From NCBI RefSeq assembly GCF_010692555.1, contig NZ_JAAHHG010000068.1, positions 1 to 32,226 of the forward strand: a stretch of 32,226 bases of DNA, given 5' to 3'. The notes beneath the pieces were generated by a model that was given only the letters and a program-made list of their open reading frames with translations, was not told the origin of the DNA and did no database searches. Source of the DNA: Okeania sp. SIO3B5 (GTDB taxonomy: Bacteria; Cyanobacteriota; Cyanobacteriia; Cyanobacteriales; Microcoleaceae). Below, in pieces: positions 7,653 through 16,576 of this stretch. Position numbers and translations under genes: made by a program. Each line of letters opens with the position of its first letter. Position 1 is the stretch's first letter.

Positions 7653-8288
7653 TCAAAGTTGAGTTGGACGACTCAACCAACTAATAGCTTCCCTAATCCA
7701 ATGTTCTGGATTGGTATTTTTGGACATTTTAGCATCTTGACTAACAGCTTGTAATGCCTGTATTACCTCTTGACCTGTATATCCCAAAGCTAACAAAGTC
7801 ATTTCTACTTCTTCTTGAATAGCGGGTGTAACTCCCACAGGTACTGATGTAGTTAAACCAGCATCATGTCGCCACTCGGCCAATTTATTTTTTAATTCTA
7901 AAGCAATACGTTCTGCGGTTTTCGGGCCTACTCCTGGAGTTTTAGCTAAGACACGAGTATTACCTCCAACAATAGCTTGGACTAAATCTGGTAATTCTAA
8001 AGTATTTAACAAAGCGATCGCCAATTGTGTGCCAATACCACTAACACTTACTAACTGGCGAAACAAATCTCTTTCTGCAGAGATACCAAAACCGTACAAT
8101 AACATTTGGTCTTCCCGTATTTGTTGGTGAGTAAAAACTTGTATTTCTTCTCCCTGTTGTAAATTTTGAGTTAACCTCGGCAGAATTTGTAGCTCATAAC
8201 CTACTTGATTAACTTCTAAAATTAGAGTCACACGAATACCACTACCTTTTTGAACATCAGCTACTTTCCCTTTCAGATAATTAATCAT
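7653..8288 (-). CDS. ruvA: Holliday junction DNA helicase subunit RuvA
   Basis: Binds four-way Holliday junctions and loads the RuvB motor for branch migration in recombination repair. The 211-residue protein has the N-terminal OB-fold (1-65, starting MINYLKGKV), two helix-hairpin-helix motifs in domain II (VSGIGTQLA, 82-90; TPGVGPKTAERIA, 117-129) and a RuvB-contacting domain III (about 156-205, ALLALGYTGQEV type). Length is normal. It has no ruvB or ruvC neighbour, as is usual in cyanobacteria. Confidence 0.96.
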   Translation of the reverse strand: MINYLKGKVADVQKGSGIRVTLILEVNQVGYELQILPRLTQNLQQGEEIQVFTHQQIREDQMLLYGFGISAERDLFRQLVSVSGIGTQLAIALLNTLELPDLVQAIVGGNTRVLAKTPGVGPKTAERIALELKNKLAEWRHDAGLTTSVPVGVTPAIQEEVEMTLLALGYTGQEVIQALQAVSQDAKMSKNTNPEHWIREAISWLSRPTQL

Positions 8289-8889
8289 AAAAATTCATTT
8301 AAAGTTATTACAAAATTACATATTAACAACTGCCGAACCATCATTGAACTTACAACAGTTTTGACTTAATAAGATATTAATTTTTAGGTAAGCATTTCCT
8401 ACAGAATGCTGCGCAAAAAGCTCTTAGCAGTTAGCGCTTCCCTGCGGGATGCTACGCAAACAGCAAATAATGAATAATTTTTTCTAAGGTTGAAGAAGTA
8501 TATCTTGGCAGTAACTTTTAATTCTATCTCAATTTTTCAATTATTTTTACCGAAAAATTGTGGTCTAAAACCTCCTATTTTTCTTCTTTTAAGGAGATAA
8601 AAAGCGGTCGAGGTATAGTGAAGAAACTTGCGCCATATCAAATAAGAATATTCCTTATCTCAAACCTCCTTATTGCAAGAAGTACTGTTAACATTTGCGT
8701 AGCATGAACTAGGAAAGTTCCGACCATCGGAGGTTAACTGATAACTGATAACTGATAACTGAAATAACCTCCGTCTCTCATCAATAGCTTATAGCTGAAT
8801 GCTTAATGCTTAATTTTTTAGAGCTTTCGGTAATACAGAAAAGAGATTAAAATGAAACTATATCTTATTATTAAATTCCGATAATTTTC
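8289..8889. other. Intergenic region packed with dispersed repeats
   Basis: No gene is seen. It contains two adjacent copies of the small dispersed repeat (8396-8418, 8437-8461), a composite repeat starting ACCGAAAAATTGTGGTCTAA near 8548 with AAGCGGTCG, a third small-repeat copy (8693-8719), and ACTGATA heptamers at about 8740-8762. The last 70 bases are plain sequence before the MFS gene. ruvA and the MFS gene are divergent, so both promoters should lie here. Confidence 0.55.
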
Positions 8890-10182
8890 ATGTCATTGCC
8901 AAAACTTCATCTATCCCAATTATTTCCAAACTTAGACCGACAAATTTTAATTCTGGCAATGGGTAGATTATTATCTCAAATTGGTACAGGATTTACTTTA
9001 TTTTATGCACCAATTTTTTTTGTCAATCAAGTTGGTTTATCTACAACTTCAGTTGGTATTGCCTTAAGCAGCGCTCAAATTTCTGGCATAATTGCTCGTT
9101 TTCTAGGAGGTTCTTTCAGTGACTCTCAATTTTTTGGTCGTCGGATAACTCTATTATTATCATTAATTCTTTCGGCACTAGCTTCAGTAATAATGGCAAT
9201 AGCTAATAATTTTTATACTGTAGCGATCGGTAATTTATTACTAGGATTAGGTATTGGATTATATTGGCCGGCAATGGAAGCTATTGTGGCAGATTTAACA
9301 GTAGCAACCGAACGTAAAGAGGCTTATGCTGTTACGAGATTAGCAGACAATATTGGTTTGCAGTTGGGAATTATTTTTGGTGGAATAGTTGTGAATTTTA
9401 CGGGTGCTTATAGAGCATTATTTATAGTTGATTCTATTTCATTCTTGATTTTTGCAGGAGTTATATATTTAGCGGTCAAAGAAACTTATAAACCAGTTAA
9501 ATCAAATCATAAAATTGAAACAGAAAGGCAAAAAAATATTAATGGCTGGCTATTAGCTTTTAGCGATCGGAATCTAATTATTTTTGTGATGGTGAATGTT
9601 TTTTTTACTTTCTACATTTCTCAAATTCACAGCACAATACCTTTATATTTAAACAACTTTGTTTCCGGAAATTTTTCACCACTAATTATCAGTGCTATAT
9701 TTACAGGACATACTGCTTTGACTGTTATATTCCAATTACCAGTTGCGAGAAAATTACGCAATTTCAGCCATCCTCAAGCATTAATAATTTCAGCAATATT
9801 ATGGGGGTTAGGATTTTTCGTCATTGGTATTACTGGAATAGTAGAAATAGGCAATATTTTATTTACTACTTTAGCTTTAAGTTTATTTGCTATTGCAATT
9901 ATTTCTTATACTCCTTCTGCTTCAGCTTTAGTAGCGGACTTAGCACCAGAATCTTTGCGTGGTATTTATTTAGCAATTAATGCTCAGTGTTGGGCGATTG
10001 GATTTTTAATCGGACCGCTATTAGGAGGATGGGTATTAGATCGAACACAAATTGTGGTGAACATATTTTGGTTATCAATGGTAATAACTGTGGGAATTAC
10101 TGTTGGTGTTTTGCAGTATCTTGACCGTAGATTAATGAGTGAAAATTTGACTAATAGAGAGGGAGTAGGAAGTAGGAAGTAG
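8890..10182 (+). CDS. MFS transporter
   Basis: A 430-residue membrane protein with about 12 hydrophobic segments. It has the major facilitator arrangement: an N-terminal half (about 20-200), a hydrophilic loop (about 200-225, KPVKSNHKIETERQK) and a C-terminal half. The motif between helices 2 and 3 is GGSFSDSQFFGRR, a variant of the MFS motif A (GxLaDrxGrr). GLGIGLYWPAMEAIVADL fits an efflux-type helix 4-5 region. The substrate cannot be told. The last residues, GVGSRK, and the stop lie in a GGAAGTA heptamer array. The decayed copies downstream instead read 'RRLMSENMANTESN', so the native C-terminus was probably replaced by the heptamer array. Confidence 0.88.
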   Translation: MSLPKLHLSQLFPNLDRQILILAMGRLLSQIGTGFTLFYAPIFFVNQVGLSTTSVGIALSSAQISGIIARFLGGSFSDSQFFGRRITLLLSLILSALASVIMAIANNFYTVAIGNLLLGLGIGLYWPAMEAIVADLTVATERKEAYAVTRLADNIGLQLGIIFGGIVVNFTGAYRALFIVDSISFLIFAGVIYLAVKETYKPVKSNHKIETERQKNINGWLLAFSDRNLIIFVMVNVFFTFYISQIHSTIPLYLNNFVSGNFSPLIISAIFTGHTALTVIFQLPVARKLRNFSHPQALIISAILWGLGFFVIGITGIVEIGNILFTTLALSLFAIAIISYTPSASALVADLAPESLRGIYLAINAQCWAIGFLIGPLLGGWVLDRTQIVVNIFWLSMVITVGITVGVLQYLDRRLMSENLTNREGVGSRK

Positions 10183-10233
10183 GAAGTAGGAAGTAGGAAG
10201 TAGGGAGTAGAGAGTAGGGAGTAGGGAGAAATA
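10150..10233 (+). repeat. GGAAGTA / GGGAGTA heptamer array overlapping the MFS stop codon
   Basis: About eleven 7-bp units, first GGAAGTA and then GGGAGTA/GAGAGTA. The MFS stop codon (10180-10182) lies inside it. This matches the short tandemly repeated repetitive (STRR) heptamers known from filamentous cyanobacteria. Confidence 0.8.
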
Positions 10234-10398
10234 ATTGATGATTTCTTTGGGATAATTGATTTAATTTTTTATTATTGAATATCTCTAATGAATGGCAGAA
10301 ATATTTCAGTAGTCAGAATCAATAATTATTCAGCTATTAATGCTAAATTTTGAACTATTGGATATTTAATCAGACTGCTATTAGGAGGATGGGTATTA

Positions 10399-10613
10399 TA
10401 CCAATTTGATAAATATTTGCTACAAATAGCTAGGGTATTTCTTAGAATTTCCTACGGAATGCTTCGCAAACATAATTCATAATTCAGGAGTCAGAATGAA
10501 TAGATTTAATACCAGTTTTTAGGTCATAAATTCTCTTTTTTGTCAAAGGGAAATTTCCTACCAAATCTTTTTATTGCACTGATTATTCGTAACATTCTTT
10601 TTTCAAATTGATA
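10399..10613 (+). mobile_element. MITE with TACCAA ends, 215 bp, 3-bp target duplication
   Basis: Left end TACCAATTTGATAAA; right end, read inverted, TATCAATTTGAAAAA. It interrupts the MFS repeat between GGGTATTA and TTAGATCG, giving a TTA target duplication (10396-10398 and 10614-10616). A second copy with the same interior (AATACCAGTTTTTAGGTC, TTATTCGTAACATTCTTTTT) lies at 30324-30512. This copy also carries the dispersed small repeat (10448-10470). The 3-bp TNA duplication suits mobilisation by an IS5-like transposase (inference). Confidence 0.85.
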
Positions 10614-11168
10614 TTAGATCGAACAGAAATTGTGGTAAAAATATTTTGGTGATCAATGGTAATAACTGTAGGAATTGCTGTTGATATTTTGCAGCATCTT
10701 GACCACAGATTGATGAGTCAAAATATGGCGAATACAGAAAGTAATTAATGACATAAATATTTCAGTATTCAGAATCAATCATTATTCAGCTATTAATATT
10801 AGATATTTAGTCAGACCATCATTAGGAGTTTTGGTATGGGAGCAAACACAAATTGTGGTGAAAATATTTTGGTGATCAATGGTAATAACTGTAGGAATTA
10901 CTGTTGATATTTTGCAGTATCTTGACCGCAGATGGATGAGTGAAAATATGGCGAATACAGAAAGTAATTAATGACATAAATATTTCAGTATTCAGAATCA
11001 ATCATTATTCAGCTATTAATATTAGATATTTAGTCAGACCATCATTAGGAGTTTTGGTATGGGAACAAACACAAATTGTGGTGAAAATATTTTGGTTATC
11101 AATGGTAATAACTGTAGGAATTACTGTTGATATTTTGCAGTATCTTGACCGCAGATTGATGAGTGAAA

Positions 11169-12185
11169 CCCACATTCCGCACGACAAAATGTAGTACGTC
11201 AAGAGGGGAAAACTTGAGTAAGTATTTAGACTCAAGAAAAAAAAACCTCGAACTGTAATTCTAGATAAAAAGTGAAGAAAAAAAAGAGGAGAAAATGTCA
11301 GTAGAAGTGAGTAATTCAGTAGAAGTGAGTAATGTAGACCACTTAGGTTTAGTAGCAGGAATTATTGATGAGATGGGTATAGAAAAGAAAATTAATCAAC
11401 TACTCGGAGAACAGCTACCAGAAAAAATTACAGGGGGTCAAGCAGTCAAAGGAATGCTTTTAAATGCCTTAGGATTAGTGTCATCTCCACTATATTTATT
11501 TAGTAAATTTTTTGAGGGAAAAGCTATAGAACATTTAATCGGAACAGGGGTGAAAGCAGAGTATTTTAATGATGATAAATTAGGTCGGGTATTAGACCAA
11601 CTGTATCGCAGAGGATTAGATCAAAAATCAATTAGGTCGCCCTACTAATAGACCAACTTTACGCTGGATATTTCAATGTTTTCAGTCGATTCATTTATTG
11701 ATTAATTCTAGAGTTAAGAGCATATCTAATCTCACTTATGAACGTTTAGAATTATTAAAGTTTTTTCCTCCAAGTTGTCAAAGATACTATCTACTCAGTT
11801 AAAAAACTTGAAACAAAAGCAGTTACAGCGCTAAAATAATCAACAATTGAATAGTAGTGTAAAATTTAAACACTTGGCAATAATGAAGATGCGATCGCTA
11901 AGTGTGATAGAGGGACTTTGGCAATTTTTGAATTGGTCTATTGGTAACTTTGGGCAACTGATATTATTATATAAGGCATTTATGGAGTACCATAGGAATA
12001 ATAGCAAGTTAAAAAGCTTATCCCACAAGCTTTTGAGCCTACATCACTCCTTAACAAACTAGGGTGGATTTGCGTTGGCGGAGCCTAGCGGTAGCTACAT
12101 CGCCTCCTACCCCATACTATAAGTCTAAATACTTACTCAAGTTTTCCCCTCTTTATATACTACATTTTGTCGTGCGGAATGTAGG
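11169..12185 (+). mobile_element. IS1634-type element, internally deleted, 1017 bp
   Basis: Ends CCCACATTCCGCACGACAAA and, inverted at the right, CCTACATTCCGCACGACAAA; the inverted similarity continues through GAGGGGAAAACTTGAGTAAG for about 55 bp. It is flanked by GTGAAA at 11163-11168 and 12186-12191, which is the host MFS repeat sequence duplicated. The family's usual transposase gene is much longer than the coding material left here, so the copy is non-autonomous. About 380 bp between the coding remnant and the right end hold only short unrelated ORFs. Confidence 0.88.
11295..11802 (+). pseudogene. IS1634 family transposase, N- and C-terminal pieces only
   Basis: The first frame (11295-11648) encodes the N-terminal DUF4277-type domain: VDHLGLVAGIIDEMGIEKKI, the GQAVKGMLLNALG motif and EYFNDDKLGRVLDQLY. 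After residue about 112 it leaves the family sequence. In another frame (11641-11802) comes RPTLRWIFQCFQSIHLL... followed by LTYERLELLKFFP, which is the C-terminal end. The DDE catalytic core between the two pieces is missing. A good GAGGAGAAA ribosome binding site precedes the ATG. The element could move only with help from an intact relative. Confidence 0.85.
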
Positions 12186-12337
12186 GTGAAAATATAGCGA
12201 ATACAGAAAGTAATTAATGGCAGAAATATTTTAGTATTCAGAATCAATCATTATTCAGCTATTAATATTAGATATTTAGTCAGACCATCATTAGGAGTTT
12301 TGGTATGGGAGCAAACACAAATTGTGGTGAAAATATT

Positions 12338-12457
12338 GGGTGCATCTCATATTTGCAAAAATACTTTTTTCCTGTATATTCCCTGTTCCCTGTTCCCTGT
12401 TCCCTGTTCCCTAAAAGCAATAACTTTTTGGCTTTATTCACGCATTGAGATGCACCC
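12338..12457 (+). mobile_element. MITE with GGGTGCATCTC ends, 120 bp, 8-bp target duplication
   Basis: Starts GGGTGCATCTCATA and ends GCATTGAGATGCACCC. It interrupts the MFS repeat, duplicating AAAATATT (12330-12337 and 12458-12465). The interior carries four TGTTCCC heptamers and TTTTTGGCTTTATTCACGC. The same element at 31612-31725 splits a phospholipase-D-like gene. Confidence 0.9.
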
Positions 12458-12600
12458 AAAATATTTTGGTTATCAATGGTAATAAATTTAGGAATTACTG
12501 TTAATATTTTGCAGTATCTTGACCGCAGATTGATGAGTGAAAATATGGCGAATACAGAAAGTAATTAATGACATAAATATTTCAGTATTCAGAATCAAGA

Positions 12601-13002
12601 ATTAGTTTATGAGAAATTGAGAACCTCCACCAATTAAAAAAAACTAAATTATCAGATTTTGTAGGGTATTCAAATTAATTATACTTTTACCGGAATTGCC
12701 AGCTAAATTCGCCAGTCGTTCAAAATTAAACTCATAACTCATAATTATTTATCGCTCAAAATATCACACTAAACTAAATCTCAATATCTAAATATTACTT
12801 AGTACAAAACAAATACCTTAACTGTAAATTATTTTGGCTCCTGATTGACAAAAATCAATTCTTTAAGTTGATTAAATTCACAAACCTGTTAAATTAATCA
12901 AGATTTAATGAGACAATACATACAATACATTGTACTTGAGTGTCGGGACTGAACAATTTCATTCAACCTCACTCTCACTATATAGAATACCAAGAAGAAA
13001 AA
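12601..13002. other. Upstream region of psbP, no gene
   Basis: AT-rich, with no ORF of note. It should contain the psbP promoter, but I cannot identify its boxes with confidence. An alternative upstream ORF start at 12940 is rejected because the lipoprotein signal begins at 13003. Confidence 0.4.
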
Positions 13003-13545
13003 ATGTTAAAAAAAATTCTGGCCTTATTTTTAGTAGCGATCGCTCTGGTATTAACAGGTTGTGTTTCTATTGGCGGTGGACTACAAAGCTTCGTGGATAC
13101 AACTGATGGTTATGAATTCCTTTATCCTAACGGTTGGCTCGAAGTTAAAGTATCTGATGGCCCGGATGTAGTATTTCATGACCTAGTTGAGGCCACTGAG
13201 AATGTTAGTGTCGTTATTAGTCCCGTAGTTGGAGACCAAACTCTGACTGACTTGGGTACTCCGACTGAAGTAGGATATAAACTGAGTAAAAATGCCATTG
13301 CACCAACAGACTCTGGCCGGGAAGCAGAATTAGTAAGTGCAGAAGCACGAGAATATAAAGCTAAAACATATTATCAATTGGAGTACGCTGTTAAATTGGC
13401 TGATGGGAGAAAGCGTCATAATTTAGCAAGTGTAGGAATTAGTCGAGGTAAACTTTTGACTATGAATATTTCAACTACTGAAGCACGCTGGCAAAAACTA
13501 CATGATAAGTTTGAGCAAGTTATTAACTCTTTCTCTATATATTAG
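13003..13545 (+). CDS. PsbP-family photosystem II lipoprotein (CyanoP)
   Basis: 180 residues from ATG 13003, which is preceded by AGAAGAAA. The first 20 residues are a lipoprotein signal (MLKKILALFLVAIALVLTGC), with Cys20 the likely lipidated residue, so the protein should sit on the lumenal side of the thylakoid membrane. The mature part matches the PsbP fold: FVDTTDGYEFLYPNGWLEVK, DVVFHDLVEATENVSVVISP, then GREAELVSAEAREYKAKTYY and a C-terminal MNISTTEARW...INSFSIY. CyanoP assists photosystem II assembly or stability. It lies upstream of maf, an arrangement I believe is common in cyanobacteria. Confidence 0.93.
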   Translation: MLKKILALFLVAIALVLTGCVSIGGGLQSFVDTTDGYEFLYPNGWLEVKVSDGPDVVFHDLVEATENVSVVISPVVGDQTLTDLGTPTEVGYKLSKNAIAPTDSGREAELVSAEAREYKAKTYYQLEYAVKLADGRKRHNLASVGISRGKLLTMNISTTEARWQKLHDKFEQVINSFSIY

Positions 13546-13571
13546 TGAGAAGATTTTAGTAAGCATTCAGC

Positions 13572-13675
13572 TATTAGCTGTTAGCTCTCAGCTCTTATGA
13601 GGGGATTTTAATATATAGACTTTTATTAGCTGTTAGCTCTCAGCTCTTATGAGGGGATTTTAATATATAGACTTT
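13572..13675 (+). repeat. Perfect 52-bp tandem duplication
   Basis: The 52-bp unit at 13572-13623 is repeated at 13624-13675 without a mismatch (TATTAGCTGTTAGCTCTCAG ... ATATAGACTTT). Identity suggests a recent event. It sits just downstream of psbP. Confidence 0.85.
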
Positions 13676-14036
13676 AAAGCCAGCTTTTATTGTAAAATTT
13701 AATTCTCACTCAATTAGTAAAGCTTTTATCTAGGGCTTGCTGATTAAATCTCAAAGCATTTACTGATATTGGTTTTAGCCTTTTTAGGTCTTGAAAAACC
13801 TTGGTTTTCAGCTCCAATAGCTCAAAAAGGAGCGCATTTTGGGCCATATAGGGGAAGAAAATCAAGGGTCAATTTTTCTGACTACCTCTTCTATAATTCC
13901 CATTCCTCAGAGATGTCAATGCTGCACTGAATATTTTAGAAGTTGTGCAACCAAAAACCAAGGTTGAAACACTCAAAGAAACACTTTTCTGAAAATCCTG
14001 TACAACTATCACTTTTTGTTAGCATAGCTCCTCCGC
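13676..14036. other. Intergenic region with an end of an AGGGCTTGCTGA-type element
   Basis: AGGGCTTGCTGATTAA at 13732-13747 and the following 90 bp (GGTTTTAGCCTTTTTAGGTC, GGTTTTCAGCTC) match, inverted, the right part of the MITE at 20857-21146. The copy is incomplete. A CTCCTCCGCAGGAG palindrome lies at 14028-14041. No gene. Confidence 0.5.
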
Positions 14037-14231
14037 AGGAGGCTGTTGTCGCGGGCGGGCAGTCCGAGACATTAAACAAGACGAGGAGCCGACGTAATTC
14101 TACCCGTAGAAAGGTAGTTGATGGCAATGAGTCGTCTACCCACCCTGAGTCTTTCGTTCAGCGAGCGTCTGTTCGATTGATGGATGGGAATCCCGCGCTG
14201 CAGGTGCAGGTCAACGTCGGGAGGATGTCAA
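14037..14231 (+). ncRNA. Solitary IS200/IS605-type right end, second family, no tnpB
   Basis: A GC-rich island in AT-rich DNA. It has GTTGTCGCGGGCGGGCAG, TCTACCCGTAGAAAGGTAG, then GGGAATCCCGCGCTGC, a hairpin closing in GTCGGGAG, and GATGTCAA at 14224-14231. The 5' G-rich block and the 3' hairpin-GATGTCAA end parallel the copies at 2823-3112 and 16577-16842, but the middle differs, so this is another family. No TnpB codons lie upstream. Folding potential suggests an omega-RNA-like transcript or its fossil. The ORFs read through it are not protein-like. Confidence 0.5.
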
Positions 14232-14349
14232 ATTAGTCAGGACTAGCAAATTTTAAGTTTTCTCATCTTAAAAAATATCGTTAAATTATAGGTTATAGTC
14301 CTGACAAATTATCAATATTTTATGGAATATTTGTTGCTTGCTTGAAAAT

Positions 14350-14964
14350 ATGAAAACTCCAACCTTCATATTAGCCTCATCATCATCAGCTAGACTTCGC
14401 TTGTTACAAACTATTGGTATTCATCCTATAGTTATGCCTAGTAACTTTGATGAATCAAAAGTTAAATTAGTAGAACCTCGAAAATTAGTAGAAACATTAG
14501 CCCAGGCTAAAGCAGAAACAATAGCTAAGTCCCTAATGAAGGAAAACTTATCTGAAACACAATCAAATTTAATTTTAGGATGTGATTCAGTATTAGTTAT
14601 TGATGACGAAATCTATGGTAAACCTGCTGATAATAAAGAAGCGATCGCTCGATGGCAAAAAATGCGCGGTCAAGTTGGTCAATTGTATACAGGTCATTCT
14701 TTAATCGATCTAGTTAAAAATCAAACTATCGTAATTTGTAGAATGACAAAAGTTCATTTTGCTCCCGTTAACGACCGGGAAATAGAAGCTTATGTTGCCA
14801 CTGGAGAACCTTTAAAATGTGCTGGTTGTTTTGCCATAGAAGGCAAAGGTGGTTTATTTATTGAAAAAATAGAAGGTTGTCATACTAATGTAATTGGTTT
14901 AAGTCTACCATTATTAAGAGTTATGCTAAATAGTCTAGGATATTCAGTTAGTAACTTTTGGTAG
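14350..14964 (+). CDS. maf: Maf-family nucleotide pyrophosphatase
   Basis: 204 residues from ATG 14350; a TTG four codons earlier is less likely. Maf proteins hydrolyse non-canonical or modified nucleoside triphosphates such as dTTP/UTP or methylated variants, preventing misincorporation. Visible features: [13 protein letters not shown] (8-20) in the place of the family's SASPRR motif, [18 protein letters not shown] (77-94) with the catalytic Asp79, [15 protein letters not shown] (104-118), and [22 protein letters not shown] near the C-terminus. The SSSAR variant lacks the second arginine; whether this affects activity is unknown. It follows psbP after an 800-bp repeat-filled gap. Confidence 0.93.
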   Translation: MKTPTFILASSSSARLRLLQTIGIHPIVMPSNFDESKVKLVEPRKLVETLAQAKAETIAKSLMKENLSETQSNLILGCDSVLVIDDEIYGKPADNKEAIARWQKMRGQVGQLYTGHSLIDLVKNQTIVICRMTKVHFAPVNDREIEAYVATGEPLKCAGCFAIEGKGGLFIEKIEGCHTNVIGLSLPLLRVMLNSLGYSVSNFW

Positions 14965-15085
14965 GTTTTAACGAAGTCAGAAGTCATAAACCAGAAGTTA
15001 TTTTTGTAACGGGAATTTGAACAAGCCTTCAAAAAAAAATCGCCTTAAAAGGCGGGGTTTTAGACTCATATTATTTTGATAAAAT
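14965..15085 (+). repeat. Dispersed hairpin repeat downstream of maf, possible terminator
   Basis: It starts just after the maf stop and matches 7461-7582 in inverted orientation. TCGCCTTAAAAGGCGGGGTTTT at about 15038-15060 is a stem-loop followed by a T-run, so in this orientation it could end maf transcription. The repeat ends ATATTATTTTGATAAAA. Confidence 0.6.
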
Positions 15086-15638
15086 ATCCGATTTTAAATC
15101 TAATAATTATTCTAAATTAAAGAGTAATAACAAACTTATTTCTTATACCATTTCTCCATGAAGTTGCACAAAGATGAGAATAGTCAGCGTAATAAGGTAT
15201 GAGCAACAATTATTAAGAGCAGCTTTACAAAGAATTGGTATTACACTTTTTTGCGAGCTAAAAAGGCTAAATTTTTTACCTGTTAATGCTTTGAGAGTTA
15301 ATCAGCAAGCCCTACTTACTGAATCGTTGACTCCTATTAACCATTATAATTTACTTCTTACTTTTGACTTATATTTTTATTCTACGTTTTGTGGTGCGGA
15401 ATGTGGGTTTTATACTACATTCTGCACCACAAAATGTGGGTTGTTCCCTTTGATCGCGGGCAGAGGGCAGGAGTCAGAATTCCCTTCTGCCTTCTGCCTC
15501 CTGCTTTCTGCCTTTCTTGATAAAATTTTTTCTTTAATGCCGTTGACAAATTCTTAAATAAGAATTATTCTGATTTACAGCAGTAAAAGCTGATACAGAT
15601 TAAATTGCTAAGTTACTAAATCATTTTGAGGTTAAGTT
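15086..15638. other. Intergenic region with insertion-sequence end fragments
   Basis: It contains TTAATCAGCAAGCCCT (15298-15313), an end of the AGGGCTTGCTGA family. At about 15388-15440 it has two inverted copies of an IS1634-like end (GTGCGGAATGTGGG, CTACATTCTGCACCACAAAA). TTCTGCC-type heptamers lie at 15483-15515. The long ORF through it is not credible. The final 80 bases should hold the peroxiredoxin promoter. Confidence 0.5.
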
Positions 15639-16208
15639 ATGGTTATTGAGCGCGTTCCTGATGTAGTATTCAAAACTCGTGTCCGTGATGAATCTGTTGA
15701 TGGACCTAACCCTTATCGTTGGCAAGACAAAACTACCCAAGAAATTTTTGGTGGCAAGCGTGTAGTATTATTTGCATTACCTGGAGCTTTCACACCAACC
15801 TGCTCATCTACTCACTTACCTCGCTATGAAGAACTATACGATGAATTCAAAGCACAAGGAATAGGCGAAATTATTTGTCTATCAGTAAACGATGCCTTCG
15901 TAATGTTCCAATGGGGTAAACAGCAAAATGCCAAAAATGTATTCCTATTACCAGATGGCAATGGAGAATTCTCTCGTAAAATGGGAATGTTAGTAGATAA
16001 GTCCAATATCGGTTTTGGTATGCGCTCCTGGCGCTATGCAATGGTTGTTAATGACTGTAAAATCGAAAAGATCTTTGTTGAAGAAGGTTTTAGCGACAAT
16101 TATGGTGACGATCCATTTGAGACATCTGACGCAGATACAGTATTAGCTTATCTCAAAGGTCAAGAACCACCAGCAGAAAAGCCAGCTAGATTAGAGTTTG
16201 TTGGTTAG
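15639..16208 (+). CDS. Type II peroxiredoxin (PrxII/Prx5 family)
   Basis: 189 residues; reduces hydrogen peroxide and organic hydroperoxides with thiol donors in the cytoplasm. The active-site motif PGAFTPTCSSTHLP (48-61) carries the peroxidatic Cys55, with Thr52 and Pro48 in place; the catalytic Arg is probably in GMRSWRYAMVV. KTTQEIFGGKRVVLFALPG and DNYGDDPFETSDADTVLAYL fit the family. The glutaredoxin domain fused in some cyanobacterial homologues is absent. A second Cys in VVNDCKIEKIF may or may not be resolving. The ATG follows GAGGTTAAGTT, an acceptable ribosome binding site. Confidence 0.94.
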   Translation: MVIERVPDVVFKTRVRDESVDGPNPYRWQDKTTQEIFGGKRVVLFALPGAFTPTCSSTHLPRYEELYDEFKAQGIGEIICLSVNDAFVMFQWGKQQNAKNVFLLPDGNGEFSRKMGMLVDKSNIGFGMRSWRYAMVVNDCKIEKIFVEEGFSDNYGDDPFETSDADTVLAYLKGQEPPAEKPARLEFVG

Positions 16209-16500
16209 TTTAGCTCTGTACAAAGAAGCTGAAACTTGCAAGAATAATACTATATGTAGCAGTTAAATGTGATTTTTGAACTGCAGCGTCTAAAATTAAC
16301 CTAAACAATAAATTTTTTCGCTATAAGGATATTTTCATATTGCTATATATAGTGTGTAAACATTCAGCTATTAGCTGTCAGCTAGCCTCCTCCGGAGGAA
16401 CTGCGGACTTCAGCAACAAGATTCTCTCATATAAGACAGTGTTTAAATTAACAACTGACTTTAAGGGTAAGGGAGCCAACTTTTGTAGTAAGACAATTAA
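16209..16500. other. Intergenic, CCTCCTCCGGAGGA palindrome, no gene
   Basis: AT-rich, with TATATATAGTG-type hairpins near 16345. The palindrome GCCTCCTCCGGAGGA at 16386-16400 is the same motif that is inserted in the solitary RNA-like copy at 2823-3112. No ORF. Confidence 0.4.
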
Positions 16501-16501
16501 T

Positions 16502-16575
16502 TAGGATTTACGCAGATACGCTATATATAGCGCTCAAAACTATTGTCCAATAGTCTTTATACTCTATAAATAGTG
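16502..16575 (+). mobile_element. Truncated MITE of the TAGGACTTACGCA family
   Basis: TAGGATTTACGCAGATACGC, followed by TATATATAG and CTATTGTCCAATAGT, matches the complete element at 21333-21423. The right terminal repeat is missing. It ends where the composite block at 16577 begins, suggesting that the latter inserted into or replaced it. Confidence 0.65.
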
Positions 16576-16576
16576 C

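Larger units (their letters stand above)
10285..12600 (+). pseudogene. Tandem array of decayed 3' ends of the MFS gene
   Basis: At least four degenerate copies of the last roughly 180 bp of the transporter gene, plus about 40 bp of old 3' flank, follow each other with a period near 224 bp. Unit 1 spans 10285-10747 and is split by a MITE. Unit 2 spans 10748-10971. Unit 3 spans 10972-12216 and is split by an IS1634-type element. Unit 4 spans 12217-12568 and is split by a second MITE. A partial unit 5 begins near 12569. Unit 3 still reads QTQIVVKIFWLSMVITVGIT, as in the gene. Units 2-4 resemble each other more than they resemble the gene, consistent with later unit-by-unit amplification. Confidence 0.85.

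Noticed and set aside
10940-11194. Separate 84-residue gene
   Set aside because: It is one decayed unit of the MFS 3' end, closed by the IS1634-type element.
11840-12062. Overlapping ORFs on both strands inside the IS1634-type element
   Set aside because: They lie between the transposase remnant and the right end and do not resemble transposase or any known passenger gene.
13936-14236. ORFs on both strands over the GC-rich island
   Set aside because: They overlap the RNA-like region and have no protein-family character.
13732-15313. Composite transposon carrying maf between AGGGCTTGCTGATTAA and its inverse
   Set aside because: The 16-bp ends are perfectly inverted, but there is no target duplication and maf near psbP looks ancestral; the ends are probably independent fragments.
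15174-15557. 127-residue plus-strand ORF
   Set aside because: It passes through an element end (TTAATCAGCAAGCCCT), IS1634-like ends and heptamers; there is no ribosome binding site.
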